Source: Colwellia sp. MB3u-41
GTDB taxonomy: Bacteria; Pseudomonadota; Gammaproteobacteria; Enterobacterales; Alteromonadaceae
Assembly (NCBI RefSeq): GCF_014076845.1
Contig: NZ_JACGUT010000082.1
Span: 434,001-498,000 of the forward strand
Length of the DNA stretch: 64,000 bases
Direction of reading: 5' to 3'
Position numbers and translations under genes: made by a program. Below, piece by piece: positions 27,092 through 38,848 of this stretch. Below the pieces are notes generated by a model that had not been told where the DNA came from, did no database searches, and saw only the letters and a program-made list of their open reading frames with translations. Positions within the stretch are counted from its first letter, which is position 1. Every line of letters starts with the position of its first letter.

Positions 27092-29425
27092 TTAAAATCG
27101 CCAATTTACATCAAGACCAAAATGCCGAGGCATTGGCATAATATAATAATCAAACATAAACGTTTGCTGTGCATTAATGGCATAAACGGGCTCATTGTTT
27201 TCTTCAATATTTTTAATCCACAGTGATACATCATAACTTTCATTTGCAGACGACCAAGTAAACCTAGCATTTGACTGCATATAACCGTCTGCTTTAATGC
27301 CCTCATACCCATAGTCATCATTGTAAGCAGAGAACCACTGTTTACTCACATATTGACTATTAAAGTGTATTGATACCTCTCCCCAACTCCCCCTAGCCGC
27401 AATGTAATCTACAGAAATGTTCATATTTACACTGGGCGCCGAAGGTAATTGGTTACCAGAAAGGTCAACGGGTAAACTTGTAGCCGGGTTTGTTAAGCTA
27501 AGTTCATTATACTCTGTATCGAGTAAACCAAGACCTATATTAATTGATAAGGCTTCGGACAGTAGCGCACGAAACTCTAATTCTGCACCATCAATGTACG
27601 AGCTACCTGCATTTTCCAGAAATCGTACAGCACCAACAATATTAACCAGTTGTTGATTCTTATAATTATTGTGAAATAGCGCACCATTAAACTGTAAGCG
27701 GTTATCCCACCAACGAGACTTTATCCCAATTTCGTAAGCCTCTACCGTTTCAGGCTCAGCTATTGTCAATTCAGTTGTGCTGAAGGTTGCACCACCATTG
27801 AAAGCACTACTGCGATACCCCTGACTATAACTACCATAAAGCATAAACTCATCGGATAATTGATATTTCAACCCCATACTACCGCTTACTTTGTCATCGT
27901 TGTAACGCTTAGATGGCTGATCTACAATTAAGTCATAGGCGTGATTAGCATCATAATCGCCCACCCATGAATGTACATTAGAAAGTCTTCCTTTATCCTT
28001 GGTATAACGCACGCCCAAAAAACCTTCTAACAACTCATTAATGTCGTAGGTTAAATGCGTATAAATAGCCTGAGAATCACGCTGTTGTTGATAGCGTTGA
28101 CCCACTGTAAAACCACTGGTCGCTAGAGAAGGATCAAAAGGCACTCCTAAAGACTCAGTGAATAACAAAAAGCTCAGGTCATTTTGAATTTTCATTTTAT
28201 CGTGACTAACAAACACACCAACAATAGCATTAAGATCGCCCTCAAAATTGGTCGTTAAACGTAGATCTTGTGACCACTGTTCAATCTTACTACTCCAATC
28301 TATTTCAAGAATTGAGACAGGTGAACCATCGCCGTTTTCATTTAACGCTTTACCCTTCGACCATGCTGTCACGGAGGTATAATCAATATCTTTTGTCAAT
28401 GCACCTTTTACGGTTAAATTAAGACTATCTGTTTCTGTGTTATAGGTACCCACTTTATCTTCAGAGCCTTCAAAGTCATCATAGTTCTGTTCAATACGTT
28501 GTTCTATTACGCCACCACTAAAAAAGCCCGCCACATCATAACCATTTGGGCCTCGCCCTTTAGCAATAATACCCGCCGTATTACCAAGCGTTTTACCCGA
28601 CTGTAAACGTAATATTGCATCAATCGACTCTGTTTTATAACGTAACGAGGTTCGAAGCGCCCAATTGTTAATTTCTCGCAAATCTTCAGCGCCTTCATAG
28701 TTATTTTCATAAAACCCATCACTGTCGCTGTAGGTAAAAGCGGTTCTTAGTCCCAAAGTATCATCAAGAAATACGGTTTCACCTGCGCCTGAAACGCGAA
28801 GGTTATTATTATTGCCGTAGGATAAATACCAGCGTGCATTTCGCTCAAATTCAGGGACTCTACTCGTAAAATTGATAGCGCCAGCGGTCGTGTTTCTACC
28901 ATATAACGTTCCTTGAGGACCACGTAAAACTTCGGCACGCTCAATATCAAACAACTGTGAAGCTTGCATAAAAGATGCCTCAACTGGTGACTCATCAACA
29001 TAAATACCAACAGGGCTAGATTGATTGGTATTAAAATCCGTCATACTAATGCCACGTAATGTGAAAATAGGCTGCGCATCTCCATAAGGTTGTGATACCT
29101 GTAGATTTGGCGTTTGTTGAGCAATGTCTGATGGCAAGAGAATACCCAAGCTCGACAATGATTGGCTATCAAAAGCCGATATTGAAACCGGCACCCTTTG
29201 AATATTTTCAGTGCGTTTATGTGCCGTTACCACGATGACTTCCAACATCGGATGTGGCTTTGGGATTATATTTGATGGTTCTGATAATACTAAAACTACG
29301 TTTGACGCCGATTCGCTCTGTTCATTTACAACTAGTACGTCCTGCATCTGGGCAGAAGAGAAAAAAGATAATAGAAAGAAAGGAGCTACAAACGTTAAAG
29401 AAAAGCGTGAAGGAAACACCTGCAT
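27092..29425 (-). CDS. TonB-dependent outer-membrane receptor
   Basis: An outer-membrane active transporter of 777 residues. A signal peptide (MQVFPSRFSLTFV...SSAQ) is followed by a TonB box EVIVVTAHKR, a plug domain (PVSISAFDSQSL, VLRGPQGTLYGRNTTAGAIN) and a barrel ending in an aromatic residue (DVNWRF). It is of the type common in marine bacteria; the substrate is unknown. ATG 29425 places the signal peptide at the N-terminus, although the frame is open from 29488. The kinase gene begins 62 bases downstream on the same strand, so uptake and sensing may be co-transcribed. Confidence 0.92.
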   Translation of the reverse strand: MQVFPSRFSLTFVAPFFLLSFFSSAQMQDVLVVNEQSESASNVVLVLSEPSNIIPKPHPMLEVIVVTAHKRTENIQRVPVSISAFDSQSLSSLGILLPSDIAQQTPNLQVSQPYGDAQPIFTLRGISMTDFNTNQSSPVGIYVDESPVEASFMQASQLFDIERAEVLRGPQGTLYGRNTTAGAINFTSRVPEFERNARWYLSYGNNNNLRVSGAGETVFLDDTLGLRTAFTYSDSDGFYENNYEGAEDLREINNWALRTSLRYKTESIDAILRLQSGKTLGNTAGIIAKGRGPNGYDVAGFFSGGVIEQRIEQNYDDFEGSEDKVGTYNTETDSLNLTVKGALTKDIDYTSVTAWSKGKALNENGDGSPVSILEIDWSSKIEQWSQDLRLTTNFEGDLNAIVGVFVSHDKMKIQNDLSFLLFTESLGVPFDPSLATSGFTVGQRYQQQRDSQAIYTHLTYDINELLEGFLGVRYTKDKGRLSNVHSWVGDYDANHAYDLIVDQPSKRYNDDKVSGSMGLKYQLSDEFMLYGSYSQGYRSSAFNGGATFSTTELTIAEPETVEAYEIGIKSRWWDNRLQFNGALFHNNYKNQQLVNIVGAVRFLENAGSSYIDGAELEFRALLSEALSINIGLGLLDTEYNELSLTNPATSLPVDLSGNQLPSAPSVNMNISVDYIAARGSWGEVSIHFNSQYVSKQWFSAYNDDYGYEGIKADGYMQSNARFTWSSANESYDVSLWIKNIEENNEPVYAINAQQTFMFDYYIMPMPRHFGLDVNWRF

Positions 29426-30662
29426 ATTATATTGAAGTCCACAAAAAACCTTAGCATTAACTATAAGCATGCAATAGATTAATTTCAATGAACAATACCT
29501 CTATTCAACGGTATAGGCTCTTACATTACGCTCTTTCTTATGAATAACATGAAAAATTATAATGTTTTTATTTTTAATATATTATCAAAGACCTATTTCA
29601 TAAATATTTTATCATTACCCATAAATATAATTTTCTGAATCTTGATACTTAATACGACTATAAAAAAGCCTAGTTGTTACTGATTGTAGGTCTACATCTA
29701 GCAGAAATATTAACTAATAACAGAAAAAATATAGTATAGATCTTATTTATATTTTCCAAAAAGTTAAGAGTCAGTAAGGATCCACATGGATGATATTTAT
29801 CTCTACCAAAAAATTTGTTTTTACAAAATATAACGTTTAGAGTTTATGACGTATCAACTTGATATTTTTTCATTTGATATCATAAAGTTATATTAAGGAC
29901 ATAAGTATGAATAATCTTCCTCCCTATATTAATTACTCAGGCAACATAATTATACATCCACCTGCAATATGGATAATGCCGATATGTATGGTTTTTTGTA
30001 AAAGGAAAACTTAATTAGTTGATTAGTTGATTAGTTGATAAAAGTAGAAGATCCCTTTTCGAAATCAATAACGTAGCATAAACCAAGCCCACAGTGAGCA
30101 CCTGGGTAGTTTACACTTTTCATTTTATCCTTCTTTAGAGAATAATCATTTGACAATATATGCTTTTACCAGAAAGCTAGATAGGGTTGAAGAAACCGAA
30201 TATCGCTATTCGGGCTTTCATCTAAATGATTAGAGCTGTATAGATTTAGAGTTTAGACCTTACTTTACATCATGCCGTCCATTAGGCTATAGAACATTGA
30301 AAATGGCACCCCACTTTATCCCCTTTGAATCATGCAACCCTATGCAATGCATATAGATGATTTCATAGTTTGATGAATAGAGAAAGTGATACTAAGGATA
30401 TTTTATGTAAAGTATGTATGTTCAAGTTAGTCTGTATTTTGCGCTCTCACAATAGGAATAAGCGCTCTGATGGTTTTTTTGAATGGTTTGAAACATATTA
30501 ATACTCATGCTTATTTTAATAAACCTGTTTTTAATCGCAAGTTAATGCTTAGAACTTGATGAAAAGCTGATAATTATTAGCATATAAGGAATAAACACTA
30601 GTTAACTGGGAATATAGTTAACTAAAAGGAAACACTAATTTCGTAAACGCCTTGGAGGTAAT
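29426..30662. other. long intergenic region
   Basis: About 1.2 kb of AT-rich DNA between the TonB receptor and the LysR pseudogene. Apart from a short tandem repeat of TTAGTTGA (three units at 30016-30039), no gene, RNA or hairpin was recognised. Confidence 0.45.
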
Positions 30663-31554
30663 ATGGGACAGCTTGAAGATATACATATTTTTCTGCGTAT
30701 TGTTGAAACGGGCGTCATTACAAAGCTGCTGAGCAAATGAATATTGCTAAATCAGCGGTGAGCACACGTTTAGCCTCACTAGAACACAAACTTGGTATCA
30801 AGTTAATAAATCGCACCACCCGCATGGCTAGTATTACCTAAGCTGGCCAACATTATTATCAACGCAGTAAATTAATTCTTGATGACGTTGAAGAGTTAAA
30901 TAGCCAAACTTATAAAAGAACAAGAGCATTACAAGAAACGCTAAATATTGCCGTACCTTTATCATTTGGGCTTAGTCACTTGGCTCCGGCACTTGATCTT
31001 TTTCTGAAAGAGCATGCTGATTTAAAATTGAAGATTAATTTTTCTGATCAAAAAATAGATATTATTGAGCAGGGCGTAGACTTGGCATTTCGTATTGGTC
31101 AATTAGATAATTTTTCCATGCAGGCCAGAAAAGTAGCCCTATTAAATATGTATTATGTGCTAGCCCCAAATATTTAAAATTACATGGCGAGCCAAAGAGC
31201 CCTGAAGATCTCAGGCGACATAAAATACTTAAATATGGCAGCCCCAATCAAAATGGCCTTATATCCTTAACTCAGGACGGTAAAGAACAAGTTGTGTATC
31301 TTGAGCCGCATTTTATCGCTAATAATGGAGACTTTCTTAAATCTTTAGCTGAATCCAATCACGGGACCAGTTACTTACCCAACTTTATCGTCTGGTAGTC
31401 GCTGGCAACGCAAACTTTAGTCCCTGTGTTAAAACAGTATCAACTGCAAACCATACATGCTTATGCCGTTTACCCACCCAATAGGCATTTACCGCTTAAA
31501 GTACGTAGTTTGATCGACTTCCTAATTGAAAAATTTGGTGACAAGCCTTATTAA
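30663..31554 (+). pseudogene. broken LysR-family regulator
   Basis: Reading across frames recovers a full LysR protein: LEDIHIFLRIVETG, AAEQMNIAKSAVSTRLASLE, INRTTRMASIT, then a substrate-binding domain (VPLSFGLSHLAPALDLFL, QGVDLAFRIGQL, SPKYLKLHGEP, PVLKQYQL). Four lesions are visible: a one-base loss in an A run near 30730, a TAA at 30839-30841 where Glu or Gln is expected, a one-base loss near 31159, and a TAG at 31397-31399. The gene lies directly before doxX and the two GST genes in the usual regulator position, so the downstream operon has probably lost its regulator. Confidence 0.88.
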
Positions 31555-31754
31555 GATAAGTCTTAGTCAAAAATATGTTTACCACCGCACCAAAATATTA
31601 TTCTCAAAATGGAAACAATGATTTCTTTTATCTTATGTTTATCCACTTTTAGTTTACTAATAAGATTACCTCATCAACACAACAAGTCGTTTTGAGCAAG
31701 ACCTAAAACGGCCGCAATAAAAAAACTTTAGTAAACTAAATTTGGAGATTTATC

Positions 31755-32150
31755 ATGAATACATTACAAACTTTTGCAGCACCAACAGGTCGTTTTTTCT
31801 TAGCCATCATGTTCTTTATGTCAGGACTAACAAAGATATCACAGTATGCAGGCACTCAAGGTTACATGGAGGCAATGGGCGTTCCAGGCTTTTTACTACC
31901 ACTGGTTATTTTAACTGAGGCACTTGGCGGCTTAGCGATTATTTTAGGTTGGAAAACAAAATATGTCGCCCTTGCATTAGCTGGTTTCACTGTGTTGTCT
32001 GCAATACTTTTTCATGCCGATTTTAGCAATCAAGCAGAGATGACTAACTTCATGAAAAATATCGCTATTGCAGGTGGTTTCTTAACGTTATTTGTTCATG
32101 GTGCAGGTGATTATTCACTTGATAATCGTGCTAACAAAAAGTCTGCTTAA
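31755..32150 (+). CDS. DoxX-family inner-membrane protein
   Basis: A 131-residue protein with four membrane segments and the DoxX features GRFFLAIMFFMSGLTKI near the N-terminus and ALAGFTVLSAILFH. DoxX-family proteins are often found with redox and glutathione genes. It starts the operon with the two glutathionyl-hydroquinone reductases, 80 bases before the first. The biochemical role is not known; a part in quinone or thiol stress handling is inferred from context. Confidence 0.9.
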   Translation: MNTLQTFAAPTGRFFLAIMFFMSGLTKISQYAGTQGYMEAMGVPGFLLPLVILTEALGGLAIILGWKTKYVALALAGFTVLSAILFHADFSNQAEMTNFMKNIAIAGGFLTLFVHGAGDYSLDNRANKKSA

Positions 32151-32230
32151 TTGATGAACTACGAAGGGTGGTAATTTCTATTGCCCTTGATATAGCTAAT
32201 TTTATATTCGAAGAATTTTAGGAGTAGACA

Positions 32231-33250
32231 ATGGGACTTTTAGTTGAAGGCAAGTGGCAAAATGAATGGTACGACACAAAATCAACCGGTGGCCGCTTTG
32301 AGCGCAAAGCCCCCAGTTTTCGTAACTGGATAACAAAAGATGGCAGTGCTGGCCCATCAGGTATTAGCGGTTTTAAAGCTGAGCCCAGCCGCTACCATCT
32401 ATATGTATCATTAGCCTGCCCTTGGGCACATCGCACCATTATCTATCGCAAACTTAAAGGCTTGGAAGGCATGATTTCAATGTCGGTAGTGAATGCTTTT
32501 ATGGGCGATGAAGGTTGGACATTCGCACCCGGTGAAGGCGTAGTAGCTGATCCAATTCATAATGCCTTGAACGTCCATGAAATCTATACGGCGGCTCAAG
32601 CGGATTATACGGGTCGTGTAACGGTTCCCATTTTATGGGATAAGAAAACCAATACTATTGTCAGTAATGAGTCTCCTGAAATTATTCGCATGTTTAATTC
32701 AGCATTTGATGAAGTGGGCGCATTACCTGGAGATTTTTCACCGCCAGCATTATTAGCTGAAATCGACGAATTAAATGACTTCATTTATCCAACCATTAAT
32801 AACGGTGTTTATCGCGCTGGCTTTGCTACCACTCAAGAAGCGTATAACGAAGCGGTGGTTGAGGTCTTTGATGCCCTTGATACCTTAGAAGCACGTCTAG
32901 AAAACCATCGTTACTTAACCGGAAATACTATCACTGAAGCCGATTGGCGACTATTTACGACATTAGTGCGTTTTGATGCGGTTTATGTGGGTCATTTTAA
33001 ATGTAATTTACGCCGTATTGTTGATTACCCAAATGTTTGGGGTTATCTACGAGATTTGTACCAAGTACCGGGCATTGCTGACACTGTGGCAATGGATTAT
33101 ATCAAAGCGCATTACTACGCAAGCCATGAAACGATTAATCCTACGCGCATCATACCTTCAGGGCCATTAATTGACTTTAATACAGCGCATGGTCGTGAGC
33201 ATTTTTCTGCCGAAAAAAAACATACAGAGCGTAAATCATGGGTCAATTAG
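32231..33250 (+). CDS. glutathionyl-hydroquinone reductase 1
   Basis: A 339-residue Xi-class glutathione transferase (YqjG/EcfG type), which uses the cysteine of CPWAHRT to reduce glutathionyl-hydroquinones. Other family blocks are RYHLYVSLACPWAHR, GRVTVPILWDKKTN, SNESPEIIRMFN, NNGVYRAGFATTQEAY and TEADWRLFTTLVRFD. A strong AGGAG precedes the ATG. Its 3' end overlaps the start of a paralogous gene by 13 bases. Confidence 0.93.
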   Translation: MGLLVEGKWQNEWYDTKSTGGRFERKAPSFRNWITKDGSAGPSGISGFKAEPSRYHLYVSLACPWAHRTIIYRKLKGLEGMISMSVVNAFMGDEGWTFAPGEGVVADPIHNALNVHEIYTAAQADYTGRVTVPILWDKKTNTIVSNESPEIIRMFNSAFDEVGALPGDFSPPALLAEIDELNDFIYPTINNGVYRAGFATTQEAYNEAVVEVFDALDTLEARLENHRYLTGNTITEADWRLFTTLVRFDAVYVGHFKCNLRRIVDYPNVWGYLRDLYQVPGIADTVAMDYIKAHYYASHETINPTRIIPSGPLIDFNTAHGREHFSAEKKHTERKSWVN

Positions 33251-34227
33251 TTGATGGTAAGTGGTTAAATGACGAACAGCTGCTGGCGTTTGAGCAACAG
33301 CAATATAAAACTGCCAAGGGTCGATTTCAACGAGGCACGGCAAAATGTCGAAACTGGATCACCGCTGATGGCAGTGCCGGAATTTCAGGAGAAAGTGGTT
33401 TCAAGGCAGAGGCCGATCGTTATCACCTTTTTGCTGCACTTAACTGTCCGTGGGCGCATCGCACTTTAATTTATCGAAGTGTTAAGCAACTTGAAAACGT
33501 TATTTCGCTTTCACTGGTTAAGCCGTTACGCACCGAAAATGGTTGGGTATTTACTAGTGATGATACAAGTGCTAACCCTCGCTTTACAGATACCCTGCTG
33601 GGATTATCGGCCCTACATGAATTGTACGTAAAAGCTGTCCCTGATTATAGTGGTCGTGTGACCGTACCGGTGCTTTGGGATAAACAGCAGAATAAGATTG
33701 TTAGTACGGAATCATCGGAAATCATTCGCATGTTTAATCGTGTTTTTGATGAAATTACTGGTGACGCTCAGGACTTTTATCCAGACGCATTAGCCCAGGA
33801 AATTGATGAGCTTAATGACTACATTTATCAAAATATTAATAATGGGGTTTATCAAACAGGTTTTGCCAGAACACAAGGTGCTTATGATGAGTCTGTTGTC
33901 AAAGTCTTTACCGCCCTTGATAAACTTGAGCAGCGTTTATCGACTAACAAATACCTTTTAGGTGACAATATTACCGAAGCTGATTGGCGTTTATTACCCA
34001 CCCTGGTACGTTTTGATGTTGGGTATTTCACTGCGTTCAAATGTAATTTGCGAGCGTTAAGGGATTACCCTCATTTATCTCGATACCTTCAGGATGTAGT
34101 TAACTTACCCAATGTTGGCAAAACCATTGAACTTGATGTGTATCGTAAAGGCTATAACTCGGCCAGCCCATTACGCAATCCACACGGTATTGTGCCCATT
34201 GGATTAAAGCCCGCTTTTTCTTATTAA
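33238..34227 (+). CDS. glutathionyl-hydroquinone reductase 2
   Basis: A 329-residue paralogue of the preceding gene, with the same blocks: CPWAHRT active site, GRVTVPVLWDKQQN, STESSEIIRMFN, TEADWRLLPTLVRFD. The two clearly arose by tandem duplication and have diverged at the N- and C-termini. The ATG lies inside the end of the first gene, so translation is coupled. Having two copies may give different substrate preferences, which cannot be judged from sequence. Confidence 0.92.
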   Translation: MGQLVDGKWLNDEQLLAFEQQQYKTAKGRFQRGTAKCRNWITADGSAGISGESGFKAEADRYHLFAALNCPWAHRTLIYRSVKQLENVISLSLVKPLRTENGWVFTSDDTSANPRFTDTLLGLSALHELYVKAVPDYSGRVTVPVLWDKQQNKIVSTESSEIIRMFNRVFDEITGDAQDFYPDALAQEIDELNDYIYQNINNGVYQTGFARTQGAYDESVVKVFTALDKLEQRLSTNKYLLGDNITEADWRLLPTLVRFDVGYFTAFKCNLRALRDYPHLSRYLQDVVNLPNVGKTIELDVYRKGYNSASPLRNPHGIVPIGLKPAFSY

Positions 34228-34486
34228 AATACTTAGAGGCATAGTAAAGGTCGATAATAAATACGTTATTAATACTGAGCGTTAACTATGAATATGCTTA
34301 AACCGGATAAACAAAATAGCGTTGTCACTGAGACTCGTAGCTTGTGTGGCTATTAATACTTGGGCATGCAATGGCAGCGCTATATCATCATTTTGTTAAA
34401 AAAGACCGAACGTTAAAGAAAATAACCTTTGATAAGCAAAGCTAAAATTAAGTAGATATAGACAACAACTAGAAAAGGAAACAACA

Positions 34487-36034
34487 ATGACTAACCCTAT
34501 AATTGCAGCGATAGTGCCCAAAAAAGTGAGCCTTAATAAAGGGGAAGAATATTACTTTTGTAGCTGTGGCCAATCAAATAACCAACCTTTTTGCGACGGC
34601 TCTCATGCGGGAACTGACTTTACACCCAAACCTTTTACCGCCCAAGAAAGCGGAGATGCCTATTTATGCCAATGTAAACATACGGGTAATAGCCCTTTTT
34701 GTGATGGTAGTCATAAAAAGTTTAATAAAGAGCAAGTGGGCAAAGAAGGGCCCGGTGTTCAAATTCAAACAAGCAACGTAAGTAATATGCCGACTGCTAG
34801 CGCAACCAAGGAAGAGCCAACCGTTGAATTGATTCATCAACTGGCCAGAGAAGGTTTGTCTAAAATGGGGCATCATGGTCCTATGACATCAATGGGGGTA
34901 CCACGTTATCAACTGCCACACTGGGATGACCTACAAATAATGGTAGCACAAATGGCCAACAAACCATTGATGGAAAATGTGCCTGTGAATACCGAGTTAG
35001 TCATCGGTCCTATGGCTAAAAGACCACTTAAACTCGATATCCCATTGTTTGTATCGGACATGAGTTTTGGCGCACTCTCTGAAGAAGCTAAAATTGCTCT
35101 GGCAACCGGGGCGGAACTCGCAGGAACAGGTATTTGCTCAGGAGAAGGTGGAATGTTACCTGAAGAGCAGGCAGCGAACTCAAAATATTTTTACGAGCTG
35201 GCAAGTGCAGGATTTGGCTATGATAAGTCTACACTCAAAAATGTTCAGGCATTTCATTTTAAAGGCGGACAAGGTGCAAAAACGGGAACAGGTGGTCATT
35301 TACCCGGTAACAAAAATACAGGTAAAATTGCCGAAGTTCGCGGTATTGAGGAAGGTACCCCCGCCATTTCTCCACCAACGTTTAAAGATTTACATACGGC
35401 CGCAGACTTTAAAAATTTTGCCAACCGTGTGCGTGAAGTCACCGGCGGTATTCCCATTGGATTTAAACTCAGTGCCAATCATATCGAAGAAGATATTCAA
35501 TTCGCATTAGATGCCAGTGCTGATTACATTATTTTGGATGGCAGAGGTGGCGGTACAGGTGCTGCACCTGAAATGTTTAGGGATCACATTAGTGTACCAA
35601 CAATTCCAGCCCTTGCTCGTGCTAGAAAGTATTTAGACGAACAAGACGCGAGTGGACGAGTCACGCTAATTATTACTGGTGGTTTAAGAGTTCCTATCGA
35701 CTTTGTTAAAGCGTTAGCTTTAGGTGCAGATGGTGTCGCCGTATCAAACAGTGCTATGCAGGCTATAGGCTGTGTAGCCGCAAGAATATGTAATACCAAT
35801 AATTGTCCTGCGGGTATTGCTACGCAGAAAAAAGATTTGCGCCAGCGCTTAAATGTTGAAAAATCCGCAGTTCAGCTGAAAAACTTTTTCGAAGCCTCCA
35901 CCGAACTAATGTCAGTCATGGCAAGGGCATGTGGCCACGATTCTTTTGAAAAATTCAATAGCCATGACTTAGCTACTTGGCACAGGGAAATGGCACTACT
36001 TGCTGGCGTAAAGTATTCAGGGATGGGTAGTTAA
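34487..36034 (+). CDS. double-CDGSH, glutamate-synthase-like FMN protein
   Basis: A 515-residue protein. Residues 20-90 hold two CDGSH [2Fe-2S] motifs (FCSCGQSNNQPFCDGSH and LCQCKHTGNSPFCDGSH). The rest is the FMN-binding, Fe-S glutamate synthase-like domain (FVSDMSFGALS, GEGGMLPEEQ, KGGQGAKTGTGGHLPG, YIILDGRGGGTGAAP, NNCPAGIATQ). A complete GltB has amidotransferase parts that are missing here. The CDGSH pair may pass electrons to the FMN. The substrate is unknown. An AAAAGGAAAC ribosome site precedes the ATG. Confidence 0.9.
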   Translation: MTNPIIAAIVPKKVSLNKGEEYYFCSCGQSNNQPFCDGSHAGTDFTPKPFTAQESGDAYLCQCKHTGNSPFCDGSHKKFNKEQVGKEGPGVQIQTSNVSNMPTASATKEEPTVELIHQLAREGLSKMGHHGPMTSMGVPRYQLPHWDDLQIMVAQMANKPLMENVPVNTELVIGPMAKRPLKLDIPLFVSDMSFGALSEEAKIALATGAELAGTGICSGEGGMLPEEQAANSKYFYELASAGFGYDKSTLKNVQAFHFKGGQGAKTGTGGHLPGNKNTGKIAEVRGIEEGTPAISPPTFKDLHTAADFKNFANRVREVTGGIPIGFKLSANHIEEDIQFALDASADYIILDGRGGGTGAAPEMFRDHISVPTIPALARARKYLDEQDASGRVTLIITGGLRVPIDFVKALALGADGVAVSNSAMQAIGCVAARICNTNNCPAGIATQKKDLRQRLNVEKSAVQLKNFFEASTELMSVMARACGHDSFEKFNSHDLATWHREMALLAGVKYSGMGS

Positions 36035-36087
36035 AGATGAACTAGTCAAGGTGGAATTAAACAAATCATTAGCAATGAAAAATCATC

Positions 36088-36123
36088 AAAAAAGCCCGCA
36101 GATTATAAAACCTGCAGGCTTTA
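36088..36123 (-). terminator. rho-independent terminator of groEL
   Basis: Read on the minus strand, AAAGCCTGCAGG and CTGCGGGCTTT pair around an AT-rich loop and are followed by a T run. It sits just after the groEL stop and could also stop the converging CDGSH gene. Confidence 0.8.
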
Positions 36124-36160
36124 AAAGTGTCACATCGCAAGCTTATGCAATGCTACGCAT

Positions 36161-37894
<1,734 letters not shown>

Positions 37895-37923
37895 CTACAG
37901 TTTATATAAAGTCAGTAGCGTTA

Positions 37924-38217
37924 CTATGACTCAACAATCGCTAGAATGTCTGATTCAGAAAGGATCAAAACTTCTTCGCCATCAATTTTTTCAGTTTTAA
38001 CGCCGTAACCTTCACTAAAAATAACTTGGTCACCTACTTTTACGTCTAAAGCACGTACTTCGCCATTTTCTAAAATGCGACCGTTACCCACAGCAATAAC
38101 TTCACCGCGCGTTGATTTTTCTGCAGCACTTCCTGTTAAAACAATACCACCTGCTGATTTTGATTCTATTTCTTTACGTTTAATTATTACGCGGTCATGT
38201 AATGGACGAATGCTCAT
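37924..38217 (-). CDS. groS: GroES co-chaperonin
   Basis: The 97-residue lid of the chaperonin. It begins [14 protein letters not shown] and has the mobile loop [23 protein letters not shown] 38217 with AGGAGA just before it is the start. A small inverted repeat (GAGAG/CTCTC, 38231-38248) lies directly before the ribosome site in the leader. Confidence 0.97.
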   Translation of the reverse strand: MSIRPLHDRVIIKRKEIESKSAGGIVLTGSAAEKSTRGEVIAVGNGRILENGEVRALDVKVGDQVIFSEGYGVKTEKIDGEEVLILSESDILAIVES

Positions 38218-38290
38218 TAATTTTCTCCTGAGAGTTTGTTCGCTCTCAATAAATTTAAAATAAAAGGTTATAAAACTTTGTTGCAATTAA

Positions 38291-38318
38291 AGATGGGGCT
38301 AATTTAATACTTCACAAG
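38291..38318 (-). promoter_or_regulatory. sigma32-like heat-shock promoter of groESL
   Basis: On the minus strand CTTGTGA and CCCCATCT are separated by 13 bases, close to the sigma32 consensus (CTTGAAA, 13-15 bases, CCCCATNT), about 75 bases before groES. The same stretch can form GGGGCT/AGCCCC pairing, so it may also act as a terminator for fxsA. Confidence 0.65.
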
Positions 38319-38335
38319 CCCCGTTAAAACATTTT

Positions 38336-38848
38336 TTATTCTTTGCGCTCATACTCACCTTCAAGCGTTTCACCTTGGTGGTGTTCAATCGGCTTCTTAG
38401 TGCCTAAACCCTGTTCAAATGGATCAGACGTAACTGGCTGTTCTTGCTGAGTATGCACTGAACTTTGATAAGTAAAACCAGCCGCGCTTTGATTCATGAC
38501 TAAATGTGACTGCACTGACTTGATCAACATACTTCTCACACTAGGGATCAGCAGTGATAATCCAAAAATGTCAGTAACAAACCCTGGGGTCACCAAAAGT
38601 ATGCCAGCAACCAGTAACAGTAATCCGGCAACGATTTCATCTGACGGCATGTCGCCTTGTGCCATTTTGGTTTGTACTGAGTTTAAGGTGGCAATCCCCT
38701 GCTGCTTAACATTTTTTGCGCCCAACCATGCGGTAATAATAACAATAGCAATCGTTGGCCATGCACCAAGCCAAGCGCCAACATTAATCAGCACCATAAT
38801 TTCGATAATAGGCACGGCAATAAAAAGGATAAATAAAAATCGAAACAT
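38336..38848 (-). CDS. fxsA: FxsA-family membrane protein
   Basis: A 170-residue inner-membrane protein with the FxsA pattern: FIAVPIIEIMVLINVG, then WPTIAIVIITAWLGA, then a Gly-rich LLLVAGILLVTPGFVTDIFGL. In E. coli FxsA affects exclusion of phage T7. It lies upstream of groES on the same strand, a common order in related genera. The C-terminal 40 residues are polar and variable. Confidence 0.93.
   Translation of the reverse strand: MFRFLFILFIAVPIIEIMVLINVGAWLGAWPTIAIVIITAWLGAKNVKQQGIATLNSVQTKMAQGDMPSDEIVAGLLLLVAGILLVTPGFVTDIFGLSLLIPSVRSMLIKSVQSHLVMNQSAAGFTYQSSVHTQQEQPVTSDPFEQGLGTKKPIEHHQGETLEGEYERKE

Noticed and set aside
30016-30039. Three tandem TTAGTTGA units
   Set aside because: A short simple repeat in AT-rich intergenic DNA; no sign of CRISPR, origin or regulatory structure.
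34288-34356. 22-codon frame between the GST pair and the CDGSH gene
   Set aside because: No family resemblance, no strong ribosome site; likely chance.
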